This document shows, one piece after another, positions 1 through 10,275 of a stretch of DNA of 34,293 nucleotides; within the stretch, counting starts at the first letter, position 1, and every line of letters starts with the position of its first letter. The DNA comes from an archaeon (lineage in GTDB: Archaea; Nanobdellota; Nanobdellia; Woesearchaeales; ARS49), in NCBI GenBank assembly GCA_020051845.1, contig JAGVQG010000032.1:1-34293 (forward strand), read 5' to 3'. The position numbers were made by a program, and so were the translations under genes. The notes below the pieces were generated by a model. It was not told where the DNA came from and searched no databases. It was given only the letters and a program-made list of their open reading frames with translations.

Positions 1-75
1 CGTTCCAAAGAGATTCATCGGAAGAAGAGTCTATGTAATCGTAGTCAAAGAATAGATAATTGTGCAACACAGCAC
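1..75. other. Sequence unrelated to the adjoining LamG gene (breakpoint at window edge)
   Basis: The frame of the giant gene stops being LamG-like upstream of about position 75, where a segment such as G-x-IDEVR would be expected before IYNYALS. Instead the frame shows unrelated residues and a TAG at 53-55. The minus strand of positions 2-74 is open (reading VLHNYLFFDYDYID and onward). This fits a rearrangement, a broken gene, or an assembly junction. It is too short to name. Confidence 0.4.
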
Positions 76-3000
76 TATAATCTACAATTATGCCCTGAGC
101 GAAGAACAGATAGCGCTGAGATTCCTGCAGGATGATAGCCAGCTCTCCTACAAAGACGCGAAGAAGGACGGTTTGCCTGCGACCATAAGCGCCTGCGCAA
201 GAGCCTACGACGGGATCTATTACGGTCCGGCGACGTGCAGCAATAACGTGACCCTAATCGCCAACATACCACCAAGCATTAGCCAGGTCACACTCCAGAG
301 CACAGACCCGTCGAAGAACGACACCAGGAACAATCTCACACGCACAATAATAGACGCGAGCAACACGAACAGGACCTTCACGACCTGGCGTGTCGACGGC
401 GAGAACATGACACTTGTCTACCTTCCGTTCGAGAACACCATGAACGAGGACGAGGAGTTCATAAACGAGATCAAAACGACAGAAATCGTGTCAGGGAACC
501 AAGTGGATGTCAATGAAGCAGTCTGGCTGCAGACAGGCGGCCACGATGGCAACGGAACGTATTACTTCAACAGCTCGAACGATCACATTTTCGTGCCTCA
601 ACCCCTAGACCCTGAAGAATACTCATTGGAAGCATGGGTCAAATTGGAGAACCTGCCATCGACATGGATGTCTATCGTATACAGGACTGTCCCTGACCGC
701 GGCTCGTATTACAACAGGGCGCTCGAAGTGCACAATGACACGACGACTAACAAGACCGTGTTCGCGTTGTCCACGTACGACGCCACCGGGCCTCGAGTGT
801 ATGGCACGACCAATCTCAGCACGGGCGTCTGGTATCATGTCATAGCCACTGCCGAAGAAAGCGGAATCATCCGTCTGTATGTGAACGGCAATCTCGAAAA
901 GCAGCAGCACGAGACTATCGCGCACGCAGGAGGATCGACTGGCTGGGGCGTAGGTTATACACAAGATGGCATGTGCGGTGCATGGGGATGCAGTCCTAGC
1001 AACCTGTTCGTCGACGACGTGCGCGTATGGAACCGCGCATTGAGCGAAAGCCAAGTCAGGCTTATCAGCCAAAACAGGGACGACACGATATCAGGAATCC
1101 TCTACCCGAACGATGTCTGGCAAGCCTGCGTCACGCCCTACGACGGATCGCTCTACGGCAACATGACCTGCAGCAACAACGTGACGATAGCGTCAAACGA
1201 ACCACCGGTAATCACTGGCGTTAACCTGCAAAGCACGGATCCGACAAAGAACGACACCCTCAACAATCTCACAAGGACGATCCTCGGCAGTTACGACGAA
1301 GAAAACGAGCCGATCTTCAACATCACAAGCTGGATTGTGAGCGGTTCGCCATTGCAGGCGGTTAACCTGCCGTTCAGGAGCGTCGTGAACCACAGACAGC
1401 GGCATGTAGAGTACGCAAATACAACAGACTACTCAGGAAGCGATAACAACGCAGTCGTGAGCAACGCGCAATGGCAGGACGGCATAGGACCCAAACCCGG
1501 ATACAACAGCTACAACTTCAACGGGTATGACAGTTACATCAGCGCAGGTCCAGGAGGAGCTTTCGACTCGCTTGACGAGTTCAGCGCAGAAGCGTGGTAT
1601 CAGCTGTCGCCTAACATAGACAATCCCACCCATATACTACTCGGCACACATACCTGCGGGGTCGGAAACGGATTCTACCTGATGTATAATGAACCGGGTC
1701 TTTCAATCACGAACGGATCGCTAGTATTCTCCGTCAATAGCGGCGCCACTAACTACTATGTTGCCAGCAATGACAACGAGACAGGCGATGGCGCCTGGCA
1801 CCACCTGGTGGCTGTCAAGAAGCAGAGCAGCATGAAACTGTATCTTGATGGAGCGTTGGACAACGAGAGATCAGACACCGTTACGATGTCAGGTTCCGGA
1901 CAATCGTTATTGATAGGTCGACTACCCAATTGCGGTGCAGGATACGCCACTTTCAACGGCAACATCAGCAACGTTCGCATCTGGAAGAAAGCCCTTGGTC
2001 CGCAGATGGTCAAGGCGCTCTACCAAGGAAGGGATGAATTGATGACGAGCGAACAGCTCTTGCCAAGCGAGCGCTGGCAGTCTTGTGTGACTCCAAACGA
2101 TGGGGAAGGCGATGGCAACATGACTTGCAGCAACAACGTCACAATGCCTCTCCCTGAAATATTGTCGTTGAGCTTGAACACGACGTACAACACCAACTAC
2201 ACCACAGAAAACCTCACTGTCCATTACACGACAAAGGATACCAACATGACCGCAATAGACTTCCGCCGCGATGGAACGAGCGTCATGCTCCTCAATATGC
2301 CGTTCCAGAACAGCGTGACTTCGACAACGACCAATGCAGTGGCAGATTACTCAACCTATGCGAGGAACGGCACGCTCTATAGCGACGGAGGCGCCCTTCC
2401 AGCATACATTGATGGAATCAACGGCAAGGCGTTCTCTTTCGACGGACAGAACAGCATACACGTGACTCTTGCAGGGCTTTCGAAACCGTCAGCATACACG
2501 ATAGAGGCGTGGATAAACGCTGGCGCAGTCCAAGCTGATAAAGCGGGCATCGTGATGTCAGGCGACCAAGTGGGCGACTACGACAACAGTTGGGGAATAG
2601 CGGTCGACAACGACCACCTCTTCTCCTACAATTCATACTCACCCTTCGGCAGCACTGCCGACCCATGGGACATCGAGTTGTTCAGCACCACTGTCGCGAC
2701 GCCTGGCTGGCATCAGATAGTCGTCACTGACAATGGCTTTGAACGCAAGTATTACCGCGATGGCCAGTTCGTGAACAATTTGACCAACGACCCCGCAGTG
2801 CCGAACATCGGCGGCGTCCCTGCCTTGAGCATCGGCAGTTGGGGTAGCGAGGTTTACGGCGCGAACTCCTACTTCGACGGCAGCATAGACGAAGTGCGCA
2901 TCTACGGCTTCGCGCTATCGGCAGACCAGGTCAGGTTCAATTACAATTCTACGAAGGACAGGGTGACTCCAAGGACTTTGGTCACAGGCATCTTCAACAC

Positions 3001-6000
3001 AGGCGAGCTGTGGACCGCGAGGGTCACACCAAGCGACGGCGGCTTCGACGGTCCTTCCAACACCACCAACGAGGTGGAGTTCAGGGACTTCATCGTCACT
3101 TTAGAGCCGCCGACGGACGCGAACAACAGCATAGTGGACAGGCGTTATCTGTCGATAAACGCGAGTTGCGTCATGCCTGATGTCGAGAACGTGTCGATAA
3201 TCGTCATGAATTCGACAGGCCAGGTCATCAACACCAGCGTCGGACCATCCGCTCTTTACGTGAACGTCAGCGTGCCTGATGATGGCGATTATCTGTTCTA
3301 CGCCTCGGCCAATGACGTTTGGGGCAACACTGGAAGGACAGGCACATACATAGTGAATGTCGACACGACTCCTCCAGGGATATTCTTCACTCCACCCACA
3401 GCCGCTAACAAGAGCACCTTCCGCAGCACCATCCCTGTCAACGTGACGATGACAGAGCCGCACCCGAAGAACATCACAGTCTTCCTGTTCAGATACAGCA
3501 TGCCTGGCGCGCCGGTTCAGGAGAACACAAGCGAAACCGTGCCGTTCTTCATCAATTACACAGACCTGCCGCAGGACACCTATTTCTTCAACGCGACAGG
3601 TTTCGACACGCTCAACCACAGCAACTCGAGCGCGACGCGTCTGGTCTACATCGTCGACGTCTCACCTCCTGATGTGTTCATCACAGACCCCAGCCCAGCC
3701 GATGGCGCTTCAACCCCAATACTCAAGCAATTGCTCACCTGCAACTACAGCGACGAGAACCAGCTGAATAATTACTCGATCATAGTGCGCAATGAGAGCG
3801 GTGACACGATCTATGATGAGACCACGCAAGGCAACGGAAGCATCTACAACGAGAGGACCTACACGGTGTACTTGCCGGTCGAACGGCGTGACGCATGGTT
3901 CAACTGGACCTGTTACGCCTATGACACCAACGATGCATACGGAGCCGCGAACGAGAGCAGGATCCTGTACTACAACCTCACCAATGTAAGTGTCGACCTG
4001 ATAAGACCGATTGAACAGGAGACAACAGGAATCGACAGCAACCTGACAAACGACCCGTTGGTCAATTTCAAATGCAATGCGACGCATCCTGCTGGCATCG
4101 ATACGTTCAAGGTGGTCCTCACCAACGGATCTGGCTACATGCAGGAGACACCCCAGCCAGCAGACACCGGAGTATACGACGAACAGGAGATAGATGCAAC
4201 ACTTTGGAACGAGGGCATCTTCAACTGGACCTGCTGGGCCAACGCCACTGACAGCATGAACAACCAGGCAGACTATAGCCGACAAATCGAGCTCGATATC
4301 ACGCCGCCGAACGTCACTTTCGTGCCGCCCACCGACGCCTTCGACACCATTTACGACAGGCATTACATCATTGCGAACATCAGCGTCGAGGACGACCATC
4401 TCAGGGACGGCGAGGTCTGCATCTACGACAATCTCACACTCATAACGTGCAACAGCACTTGGACGCAGGATTCTCCGACATCAGGTCACGCTTCCTTCAA
4501 CAGGTTCATAGTCGATGGGAACTACACAGTGACAGGCCGTGGTTATGACAGGGCAGGCAACGTGGGCAACGCGAGCGGAAAACTGATGCTCCACCACGGA
4601 CCGTATGTGAATCTTATGTCACCTGCGAACATGACAGAATTCAACAGGTTCGACAACACGACAATACACCTCACATGCAACGCGAGCAGCAACCTCAGGC
4701 TCAGGAACGTCACGTTCTTCATCTGGAACGAGACAGGCGACCTCGAAGCCCAGCAGACCTTCAACACGACAGACAAGCTTTTCACGCCCGACCTTGCCTA
4801 TGACACTGGCAGGACCGGCAACTGGAGCTGGGACTGCCTTGCGTCGGATTCGCTTGGCAAATCTTCCTGGAGCGTGAACGGAAGACGGGTGTTCATAGAG
4901 AACTACACCGTGCCGGGTTCAGGCGCTGTCGGAGTTTCATTGATATCACCGCCTGATGAGAGTGTCGTTGCGACGCTCAATCCTGACTTACGATGCAACG
5001 CGAGCAGCACAGCAGGGATCTTCAACGTCACGGTCATACTGTTCGACAATGCGACAGGAACCGAGATCACACGATATCCCCGTCAATATCCACTCCACCC
5101 GACCTATATAGACAACACGACGACCGTGAGCCTTACCGAGGATCAGGCGACTCTCTGGAACTGCCTCGCGTTCGATGGCAACAATATCAGTGGTGAATAT
5201 TTCGAGAACTGGACAGTGACCGCAGACATAACGAAGCCAACAGTCTTCTTCATCGACCCGACACCCGACCCCTACGATATACTTCTGAGCGGCAGCGTGA
5301 CTCTCGCAGCCAACATGACGGACAGCCATCCTGAGAACATCACCCTCGACCACCTACAATGCGGCACGATGTTCGGTTCGCCATATTGCACAGGCACAGG
5401 CACTGATTTCAGGGTGCCTGGCCCGCATGTGGAGGAGCCGTTGTCTCTCGCTGATGGCATCTACAGGACTTATGCATTCGGCCTTGACAAGGCAGGCAAC
5501 ACTAACTACAGCGAGACAAGGTTCTTCCAGATCGACACGACACCACCGACAATTAACGGCATGTCGCCCGACGAGTTTTACTCTTCGCTGAACGTGCCGT
5601 TCTACTGCACAGTCACCGACGACACCAACATCCAGAACATGAGCCTGCTGATCTATGACGAGACAGACGCCCTTGCCTGGCATGATGAGACTGAAGTCGG
5701 CGACAGTGACACATTTTACACCACATACACTCTTTCTGCCAGCCATACACTACCCTACAATGTCCGCTACACATGGAAGTGCGGCGTTACTGACATAGGC
5801 AATCATACCATCTGGAGCGACCTGCACAATATAACCGCAGACAACATCTATCCTGGCATCAGGTTCATCGACTACACCGATCCCCACATGGAAGTGAAAT
5901 TGCCTGGCTACCACCTGTTCACAGCCAACGCGACCATGGACGATGACAATCCGAAGACTTTGAGGATCGAGCTAAGATCGCGCTCCGGCATCCATGATTT

Positions 6001-9000
6001 CGTTGAATCGTCTTCCAACCAGATTGACGCGCACTTCATCGACCCTCCAGAAGGCAAGTATTGGCTACAGGCGTTCGCCACTGACAAGGCATTGAACACG
6101 AACAGCACTGAGACGCGTGTCATGTACATCAGCGACCTCACTCCTCCCACAGTGCACCTGGACTGGCCCTATGACGATTATGTCAGTCCGACCCTTGACC
6201 TGCACACATACTGCAGCGCCACCAGCCCGACAGACGTGACGAACCTCACCTTCTTCTTCTGGGACGTTAACGGCACGTTGCTTGGCTCTGTTCCAAAACC
6301 CACTGAAGTCATGACTCCGTACTCCACATCGACATCAGTGCTTGACGTGCCTGCCGTCAGGGACTTATTGATGACGAACAACGATACCAACATAACCTGG
6401 AACTGCCTTGGCCAGGACGTCGCGAACGTGACCGCCTGGAGCGTCGAGGGCAACAGGACTTTCACCATCCAGCGCAGGAACATTTCGTTCGTCTATCCAA
6501 CAGACACCCCTGGAGCGGTTTACCACAACCGCAATTTCACCTTCTTCAACGTGTCAGTGTTCGACAACGCTTTCAGCAGGCTGTACATGTACTTCACATA
6601 TGATGGATTCGATTACACTGCGCGCGGTAACAGGGTCAGATACCCTATATACTACCACCCTACCGAATACGCGGTGCCAAACGCGTTCGAGAACCACACG
6701 AATCTTCCTGACGATATGTACTACATGCGCGGGTGCGAGGCCGACGTGCATGGCGGATCGCAGTGCACCGAGGAGCGCAATGTCACGATAGACGCAGTGC
6801 CTCCGCGCGTCACTCTTCTCAATCCAAACGCATACCAAGTCATCCCAAGACGCTGGAAATTCGTGTGCGATATCAACGAACGCAGCGCCTGGGGCGGCGG
6901 CAATCCTGTGGCGAACCTTACGCTCTACATCTGGAACAGCACAAACGGACTTGTGCGAAAGGACCAGAGCATCACGCTGGGAGAGAACAGGTACGTTCCG
7001 CCAGAGATATACCTGCGCTCGATCGTCCAGGACAGCTACGTCTTCAGCTACACGTTCAACAGCGATGGAACCTTCAAGTACAACTGCCTCGGTTACAACA
7101 AGCTAGGCAGCAACTCCTGGTCTTACGAAGGCAACAGGACGTTCTACGTGGACGGAAACCTGCCAATAGTTGAATTCCAGCCACCTACAGATGATGACGG
7201 CTCTATTGTGCACAGGACATATATCGAGATCAATGTGAGCGCCGAGAGCGCGCTGCAGACCAATATCACGGCATACCTTTACAACAAGACCGGCAGTATT
7301 GTCGCGACCATCAATACGACGAACTCCCACAACCTGAGGTCGCAGTTCACTGGCTTGCTGCCTGGAAGGTATTCGATACGGGCATCTGCGATAACTGAAG
7401 CCAACACAGTAGGATGGACCTGGGACACAAGATACATAATAGTTGATGACGGCATCGCGCCCGAAATCACTTTCATCGTGCCGCCCACGCCGCCGAACGG
7501 AAGCGTGGTCTTCAATGACACTGTGACCATCAAGGCAGAGGCGAACGAGGAAGTTACCGCGTGCAACCTCACTTACTATTTCAACGTCTCCACAAGCCAC
7601 GCTCTCCTCATAGACGGCGCCGTCGAACCGTTCGAATTCAACGGCTATTATGACATGATCGGATCCTACAACGGCAAGCCGCTCTTCGGCCACTACCGTT
7701 ACTCCGAACCGAAGCTACTCTATAACTCCTACTACTTCTATCCTGACACGGTCCTAAGCTGGCAGATGAGATGGAAGCAACCGCTGGGCAAGGAGTTGTT
7801 CTTCAGGGATTCTATCCTGGGCGATCCCGGCTACCAGGGCGCCTACAGGACCCACCTCGGCTCAGGCGACGTTGCAGCGCACAACACTTCAAGTCCGATA
7901 ACGCGAGTGGTGCCGATGACAGTGGATGACATGGGCTTCACGGCAAGCTACACAATACCCTTCCTCGTGGCAGGCACGCGCTACGTCTACTATGTGAACT
8001 GCATAGACCTCGGGGAGAGCATAGGCCAATCAGAGACCTGGAACTTCATCACCAACAACAACACCCGACCTATGATCACCAACATAACGCTCCTGAGTCT
8101 GCTCGGCACGAACACGACGTATGAGGACCTGCTGGGCAACGCCACTGCTGTCGATGACGACGGCGACATACCGACGATCATCTATGACTACAAGCTGGAT
8201 GGCGTGTCCTTGGCGTCGCTTAACCTGCCATTCGACACTGACAACCACGATTATTCATCCAACCATATCATGGTCAACATCGGAAACGCGACAGCCGGCG
8301 CCTGGCCTAACGTCACAGACGGCAAGCGCGGCGCTGCAAGATGGTTCGATGGCATCGATGATCTCATCGTCACAACTTCCCCTGTCGATGGGGCGGGCGA
8401 CTTCACGCTCAGCGCATGGATCAACACCACCCAGAACGTCGCTCCTGGCGGTTTGACAGATGGACCCGCAGTATTCAGCGTCGCAGGCCAGTTCGGCCTT
8501 GACGTGCGCGGCGGCAATCTCTTCTGGCATGACGAGTTCGGCTCGAGCCACACCTTCGATTCGTCCTTGCCCGTCGCGGACGGAGTTTTCCACCACATCG
8601 CCGTCCGCAGATCAGGCACGACGCTTGACCTGTTCGTTGACGGAGTGAAGGCTTCCACCACGACCGGCAACAATGCTGTCGGAAGCGGCCAGTTGGTGAT
8701 TGGCCATTCGGCGTTCTCTTCAGCGGCCTTCGCAGGGACTATCGATGAGGTGCTCGCGTACAAACGGCCGCTCAGCGACAACCAGATCAGCCTCATGGCC
8801 GCAAGCGTGCCCTGGACAGACATCGCCGATCAGGAGACGGAGATAGGTGAGAACTGGCTGCTGTGCGCCACTCCAAGCGATGGCTTCTGGGACGGCATCA
8901 CGCGCTGCAGCGAGAACATCACCATCGTGTTCTCTGGCGCCATCACGCCAGGGATATCGTTCTCGGTCGAGAACATCACCAACCAGAGCGCCATAGTGAA

Positions 9001-10120
9001 CATCAACACAACGCCGGCGGCGAACATGACATTCAACTACGGCACGACGACGGCGCTTGGCACATTCATCAACAACGCCACTGCCGCCGCGGTCCGCTCC
9101 TTGCTCCTCGACCTCTTACAAAACAACACGCAGTACTTCTTCAACATAACTGCCTGCGCAGAATTGTGCAACAGCACAACAGGATCGTTCACAACGCTGC
9201 AGAACGGAGATACTGGCAACCTCTTCATCGCGCCAGAGGATCCTGGCGTGAACGCAGCCTACAGGTTCGTCGGTGTCAGTGACGGACAGCTTTACAACCT
9301 GCAGCGCTACAACCAGACGCAGACTATCTTCATCGAGGACAACAGCACAGACGAGCTGCGAGTGGAGTTCAGCGGCGACTTCCTGCACCACCCTGTGAAC
9401 ATCTCCAAGTTCAGGATAAACATCACTCCATCCAAGACGCTCGTGGTCTTCGGAGAGACCACTGGCGTTGATCCATCACACACCCTCTACGTTCCGATAG
9501 GTATCGGCACAGGGGTCATTGTCTGTCCCGATGCCACTACACTTGACGATATTAACGACAGGTGCTCCAACTACACGCTCATACCGTTCGCGGATATGCA
9601 CTCAGGAACTGTGCGTGACATCGCGGGCGCGACAGTTACGTCGTCCATAATCAACAACTCACTCTACAAGCTCGCGGGCCTGCACACCACAGGAGTGGGC
9701 GAAGGAGCAGTGACCCACCTGCGCATATGGGATGAGACCGAGACCGACGGCAGCCCCTTCTCAGGCATACAATACTTCCCCGACGACATGGTGACCTTCT
9801 TCGCGAACTACACCAATTCATCAGGATTGCCGGCCAACACCACCGACGGCGCTTGCATCATAGACTTCGAGCCGTTCGGCAGCCCGCAACCCATGACCTG
9901 GAACAGCACGATACAGTTCTTCACCTACAGCCGCTCGTTCACTTCAGTAGGCACATTCAACTGGAGCGTGGACTGCACAGACGTCAATGCCACGGACACT
10001 GTCGTCATCAGCCAAGACGTTCCTGAATACGTGCCTGAGTTCGGCACATGGGCGTTGCTGCTTGCTCTTGGAATAGTGGCGGCAGGCGTCGTAAACATGC
10101 GCGGCAAGCCGAAGAGATGA
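62..10120 (+). CDS. Giant LamG/Ig-like surface glycoprotein, N-terminally truncated, with C-terminal sorting tail
   Basis: A 3352-residue open frame. Concanavalin A-like LamG domains lie at about residues 118-338, 433-656, 740-961 and 2718-2913, each closing with a motif like VRIYGFALS; a fifth remnant (IIYNYALSEEQI) opens the frame. Linkers repeat the pattern C-x-TP-x-DG ... CSNNVT ... LQSTDPTKND. Residues about 1010-2656 are repeated Ig-like modules joined by TPP-type linkers, and an FN3-like stretch lies near 2968-3048. N-x-S/T sequons are extremely frequent, fitting an N-glycosylated extracellular protein. The end (about 3319-3352) reads VPEFGTW, then a hydrophobic helix, then basic residues, like PEF/archaeosortase sorting tails. 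Likely role: surface layer, adhesion or glycan binding (inferred). The GTG at 62 is only the first start in the frame, it sits inside a LamG fold, and an in-frame stop occurs at 53-55, so the real N-terminus and signal peptide are missing. Confidence 0.88.
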   Translation: MQHSTIIYNYALSEEQIALRFLQDDSQLSYKDAKKDGLPATISACARAYDGIYYGPATCSNNVTLIANIPPSISQVTLQSTDPSKNDTRNNLTRTIIDASNTNRTFTTWRVDGENMTLVYLPFENTMNEDEEFINEIKTTEIVSGNQVDVNEAVWLQTGGHDGNGTYYFNSSNDHIFVPQPLDPEEYSLEAWVKLENLPSTWMSIVYRTVPDRGSYYNRALEVHNDTTTNKTVFALSTYDATGPRVYGTTNLSTGVWYHVIATAEESGIIRLYVNGNLEKQQHETIAHAGGSTGWGVGYTQDGMCGAWGCSPSNLFVDDVRVWNRALSESQVRLISQNRDDTISGILYPNDVWQACVTPYDGSLYGNMTCSNNVTIASNEPPVITGVNLQSTDPTKNDTLNNLTRTILGSYDEENEPIFNITSWIVSGSPLQAVNLPFRSVVNHRQRHVEYANTTDYSGSDNNAVVSNAQWQDGIGPKPGYNSYNFNGYDSYISAGPGGAFDSLDEFSAEAWYQLSPNIDNPTHILLGTHTCGVGNGFYLMYNEPGLSITNGSLVFSVNSGATNYYVASNDNETGDGAWHHLVAVKKQSSMKLYLDGALDNERSDTVTMSGSGQSLLIGRLPNCGAGYATFNGNISNVRIWKKALGPQMVKALYQGRDELMTSEQLLPSERWQSCVTPNDGEGDGNMTCSNNVTMPLPEILSLSLNTTYNTNYTTENLTVHYTTKDTNMTAIDFRRDGTSVMLLNMPFQNSVTSTTTNAVADYSTYARNGTLYSDGGALPAYIDGINGKAFSFDGQNSIHVTLAGLSKPSAYTIEAWINAGAVQADKAGIVMSGDQVGDYDNSWGIAVDNDHLFSYNSYSPFGSTADPWDIELFSTTVATPGWHQIVVTDNGFERKYYRDGQFVNNLTNDPAVPNIGGVPALSIGSWGSEVYGANSYFDGSIDEVRIYGFALSADQVRFNYNSTKDRVTPRTLVTGIFNTGELWTARVTPSDGGFDGPSNTTNEVEFRDFIVTLEPPTDANNSIVDRRYLSINASCVMPDVENVSIIVMNSTGQVINTSVGPSALYVNVSVPDDGDYLFYASANDVWGNTGRTGTYIVNVDTTPPGIFFTPPTAANKSTFRSTIPVNVTMTEPHPKNITVFLFRYSMPGAPVQENTSETVPFFINYTDLPQDTYFFNATGFDTLNHSNSSATRLVYIVDVSPPDVFITDPSPADGASTPILKQLLTCNYSDENQLNNYSIIVRNESGDTIYDETTQGNGSIYNERTYTVYLPVERRDAWFNWTCYAYDTNDAYGAANESRILYYNLTNVSVDLIRPIEQETTGIDSNLTNDPLVNFKCNATHPAGIDTFKVVLTNGSGYMQETPQPADTGVYDEQEIDATLWNEGIFNWTCWANATDSMNNQADYSRQIELDITPPNVTFVPPTDAFDTIYDRHYIIANISVEDDHLRDGEVCIYDNLTLITCNSTWTQDSPTSGHASFNRFIVDGNYTVTGRGYDRAGNVGNASGKLMLHHGPYVNLMSPANMTEFNRFDNTTIHLTCNASSNLRLRNVTFFIWNETGDLEAQQTFNTTDKLFTPDLAYDTGRTGNWSWDCLASDSLGKSSWSVNGRRVFIENYTVPGSGAVGVSLISPPDESVVATLNPDLRCNASSTAGIFNVTVILFDNATGTEITRYPRQYPLHPTYIDNTTTVSLTEDQATLWNCLAFDGNNISGEYFENWTVTADITKPTVFFIDPTPDPYDILLSGSVTLAANMTDSHPENITLDHLQCGTMFGSPYCTGTGTDFRVPGPHVEEPLSLADGIYRTYAFGLDKAGNTNYSETRFFQIDTTPPTINGMSPDEFYSSLNVPFYCTVTDDTNIQNMSLLIYDETDALAWHDETEVGDSDTFYTTYTLSASHTLPYNVRYTWKCGVTDIGNHTIWSDLHNITADNIYPGIRFIDYTDPHMEVKLPGYHLFTANATMDDDNPKTLRIELRSRSGIHDFVESSSNQIDAHFIDPPEGKYWLQAFATDKALNTNSTETRVMYISDLTPPTVHLDWPYDDYVSPTLDLHTYCSATSPTDVTNLTFFFWDVNGTLLGSVPKPTEVMTPYSTSTSVLDVPAVRDLLMTNNDTNITWNCLGQDVANVTAWSVEGNRTFTIQRRNISFVYPTDTPGAVYHNRNFTFFNVSVFDNAFSRLYMYFTYDGFDYTARGNRVRYPIYYHPTEYAVPNAFENHTNLPDDMYYMRGCEADVHGGSQCTEERNVTIDAVPPRVTLLNPNAYQVIPRRWKFVCDINERSAWGGGNPVANLTLYIWNSTNGLVRKDQSITLGENRYVPPEIYLRSIVQDSYVFSYTFNSDGTFKYNCLGYNKLGSNSWSYEGNRTFYVDGNLPIVEFQPPTDDDGSIVHRTYIEINVSAESALQTNITAYLYNKTGSIVATINTTNSHNLRSQFTGLLPGRYSIRASAITEANTVGWTWDTRYIIVDDGIAPEITFIVPPTPPNGSVVFNDTVTIKAEANEEVTACNLTYYFNVSTSHALLIDGAVEPFEFNGYYDMIGSYNGKPLFGHYRYSEPKLLYNSYYFYPDTVLSWQMRWKQPLGKELFFRDSILGDPGYQGAYRTHLGSGDVAAHNTSSPITRVVPMTVDDMGFTASYTIPFLVAGTRYVYYVNCIDLGESIGQSETWNFITNNNTRPMITNITLLSLLGTNTTYEDLLGNATAVDDDGDIPTIIYDYKLDGVSLASLNLPFDTDNHDYSSNHIMVNIGNATAGAWPNVTDGKRGAARWFDGIDDLIVTTSPVDGAGDFTLSAWINTTQNVAPGGLTDGPAVFSVAGQFGLDVRGGNLFWHDEFGSSHTFDSSLPVADGVFHHIAVRRSGTTLDLFVDGVKASTTTGNNAVGSGQLVIGHSAFSSAAFAGTIDEVLAYKRPLSDNQISLMAASVPWTDIADQETEIGENWLLCATPSDGFWDGITRCSENITIVFSGAITPGISFSVENITNQSAIVNINTTPAANMTFNYGTTTALGTFINNATAAAVRSLLLDLLQNNTQYFFNITACAELCNSTTGSFTTLQNGDTGNLFIAPEDPGVNAAYRFVGVSDGQLYNLQRYNQTQTIFIEDNSTDELRVEFSGDFLHHPVNISKFRINITPSKTLVVFGETTGVDPSHTLYVPIGIGTGVIVCPDATTLDDINDRCSNYTLIPFADMHSGTVRDIAGATVTSSIINNSLYKLAGLHTTGVGEGAVTHLRIWDETETDGSPFSGIQYFPDDMVTFFANYTNSSGLPANTTDGACIIDFEPFGSPQPMTWNSTIQFFTYSRSFTSVGTFNWSVDCTDVNATDTVVISQDVPEYVPEFGTWALLLALGIVAAGVVNMRGKPKR

Positions 10121-10145
10121 ACAAGACAAAAAGCGGTCTTCTTAG

Positions 10146-10217
10146 AAAAAAATAAGTGGAGCGCAGAAGCGTCATTTGACGACAAGCCAAGGGGCTCATC
10201 CGCACTCCGTTTGTAAC
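10146..10217 (-). ncRNA. Candidate small structured RNA with TATA box and U-tract
   Basis: On the minus strand a TATA-like box (ATTTATAT, 10241-10248) is followed about 25-30 nt later by a foldable segment. A 7-bp closing stem pairs GGAGUGC (10208-10202) with GCGCUCC (10164-10158), with one G-U pair that would be a C-A mismatch on the other strand. Inside are hairpins AGCC-CCUU-GGCU and CGUC-AAAU-GACG, giving a three-way junction. Seven U residues (10152-10146) follow, like an archaeal terminator. No protein frame explains this. It lacks tRNA arms and I see no complete C/D or H/ACA boxes. It could instead be the structured 3' UTR of the upstream Pth2 gene. The family is not recognised. Confidence 0.42.
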
Positions 10218-10240
10218 AGGGATCATGATACATCTTTAGC

Positions 10241-10248
10241 ATATAAAT
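10241..10248 (-). promoter_or_regulatory. TATA box for the candidate small RNA
   Basis: ATTTATAT on the minus strand lies between the end of the Pth2 gene (10276) and the foldable segment. No minus-strand protein start lies within 100 nt downstream, so it is only useful if a non-coding transcript begins near 10217. Confidence 0.4.
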
Positions 10249-10275
10249 ATTTGCCTAGGACCATAATCAACAAAT

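Noticed and set aside
10124-10141. AAGAC/GTCTT hairpin just after the giant gene as a terminator.
   Set aside because: The loop is long and no T-run follows on the plus strand; the poly-A after it belongs to the minus-strand U-tract.
10146-10217. Calling the structured RNA a tRNA, C/D or H/ACA guide.
   Set aside because: No anticodon or T arm, no CUGA or RUGAUGA pair, and no ACA three bases after the closing stem.
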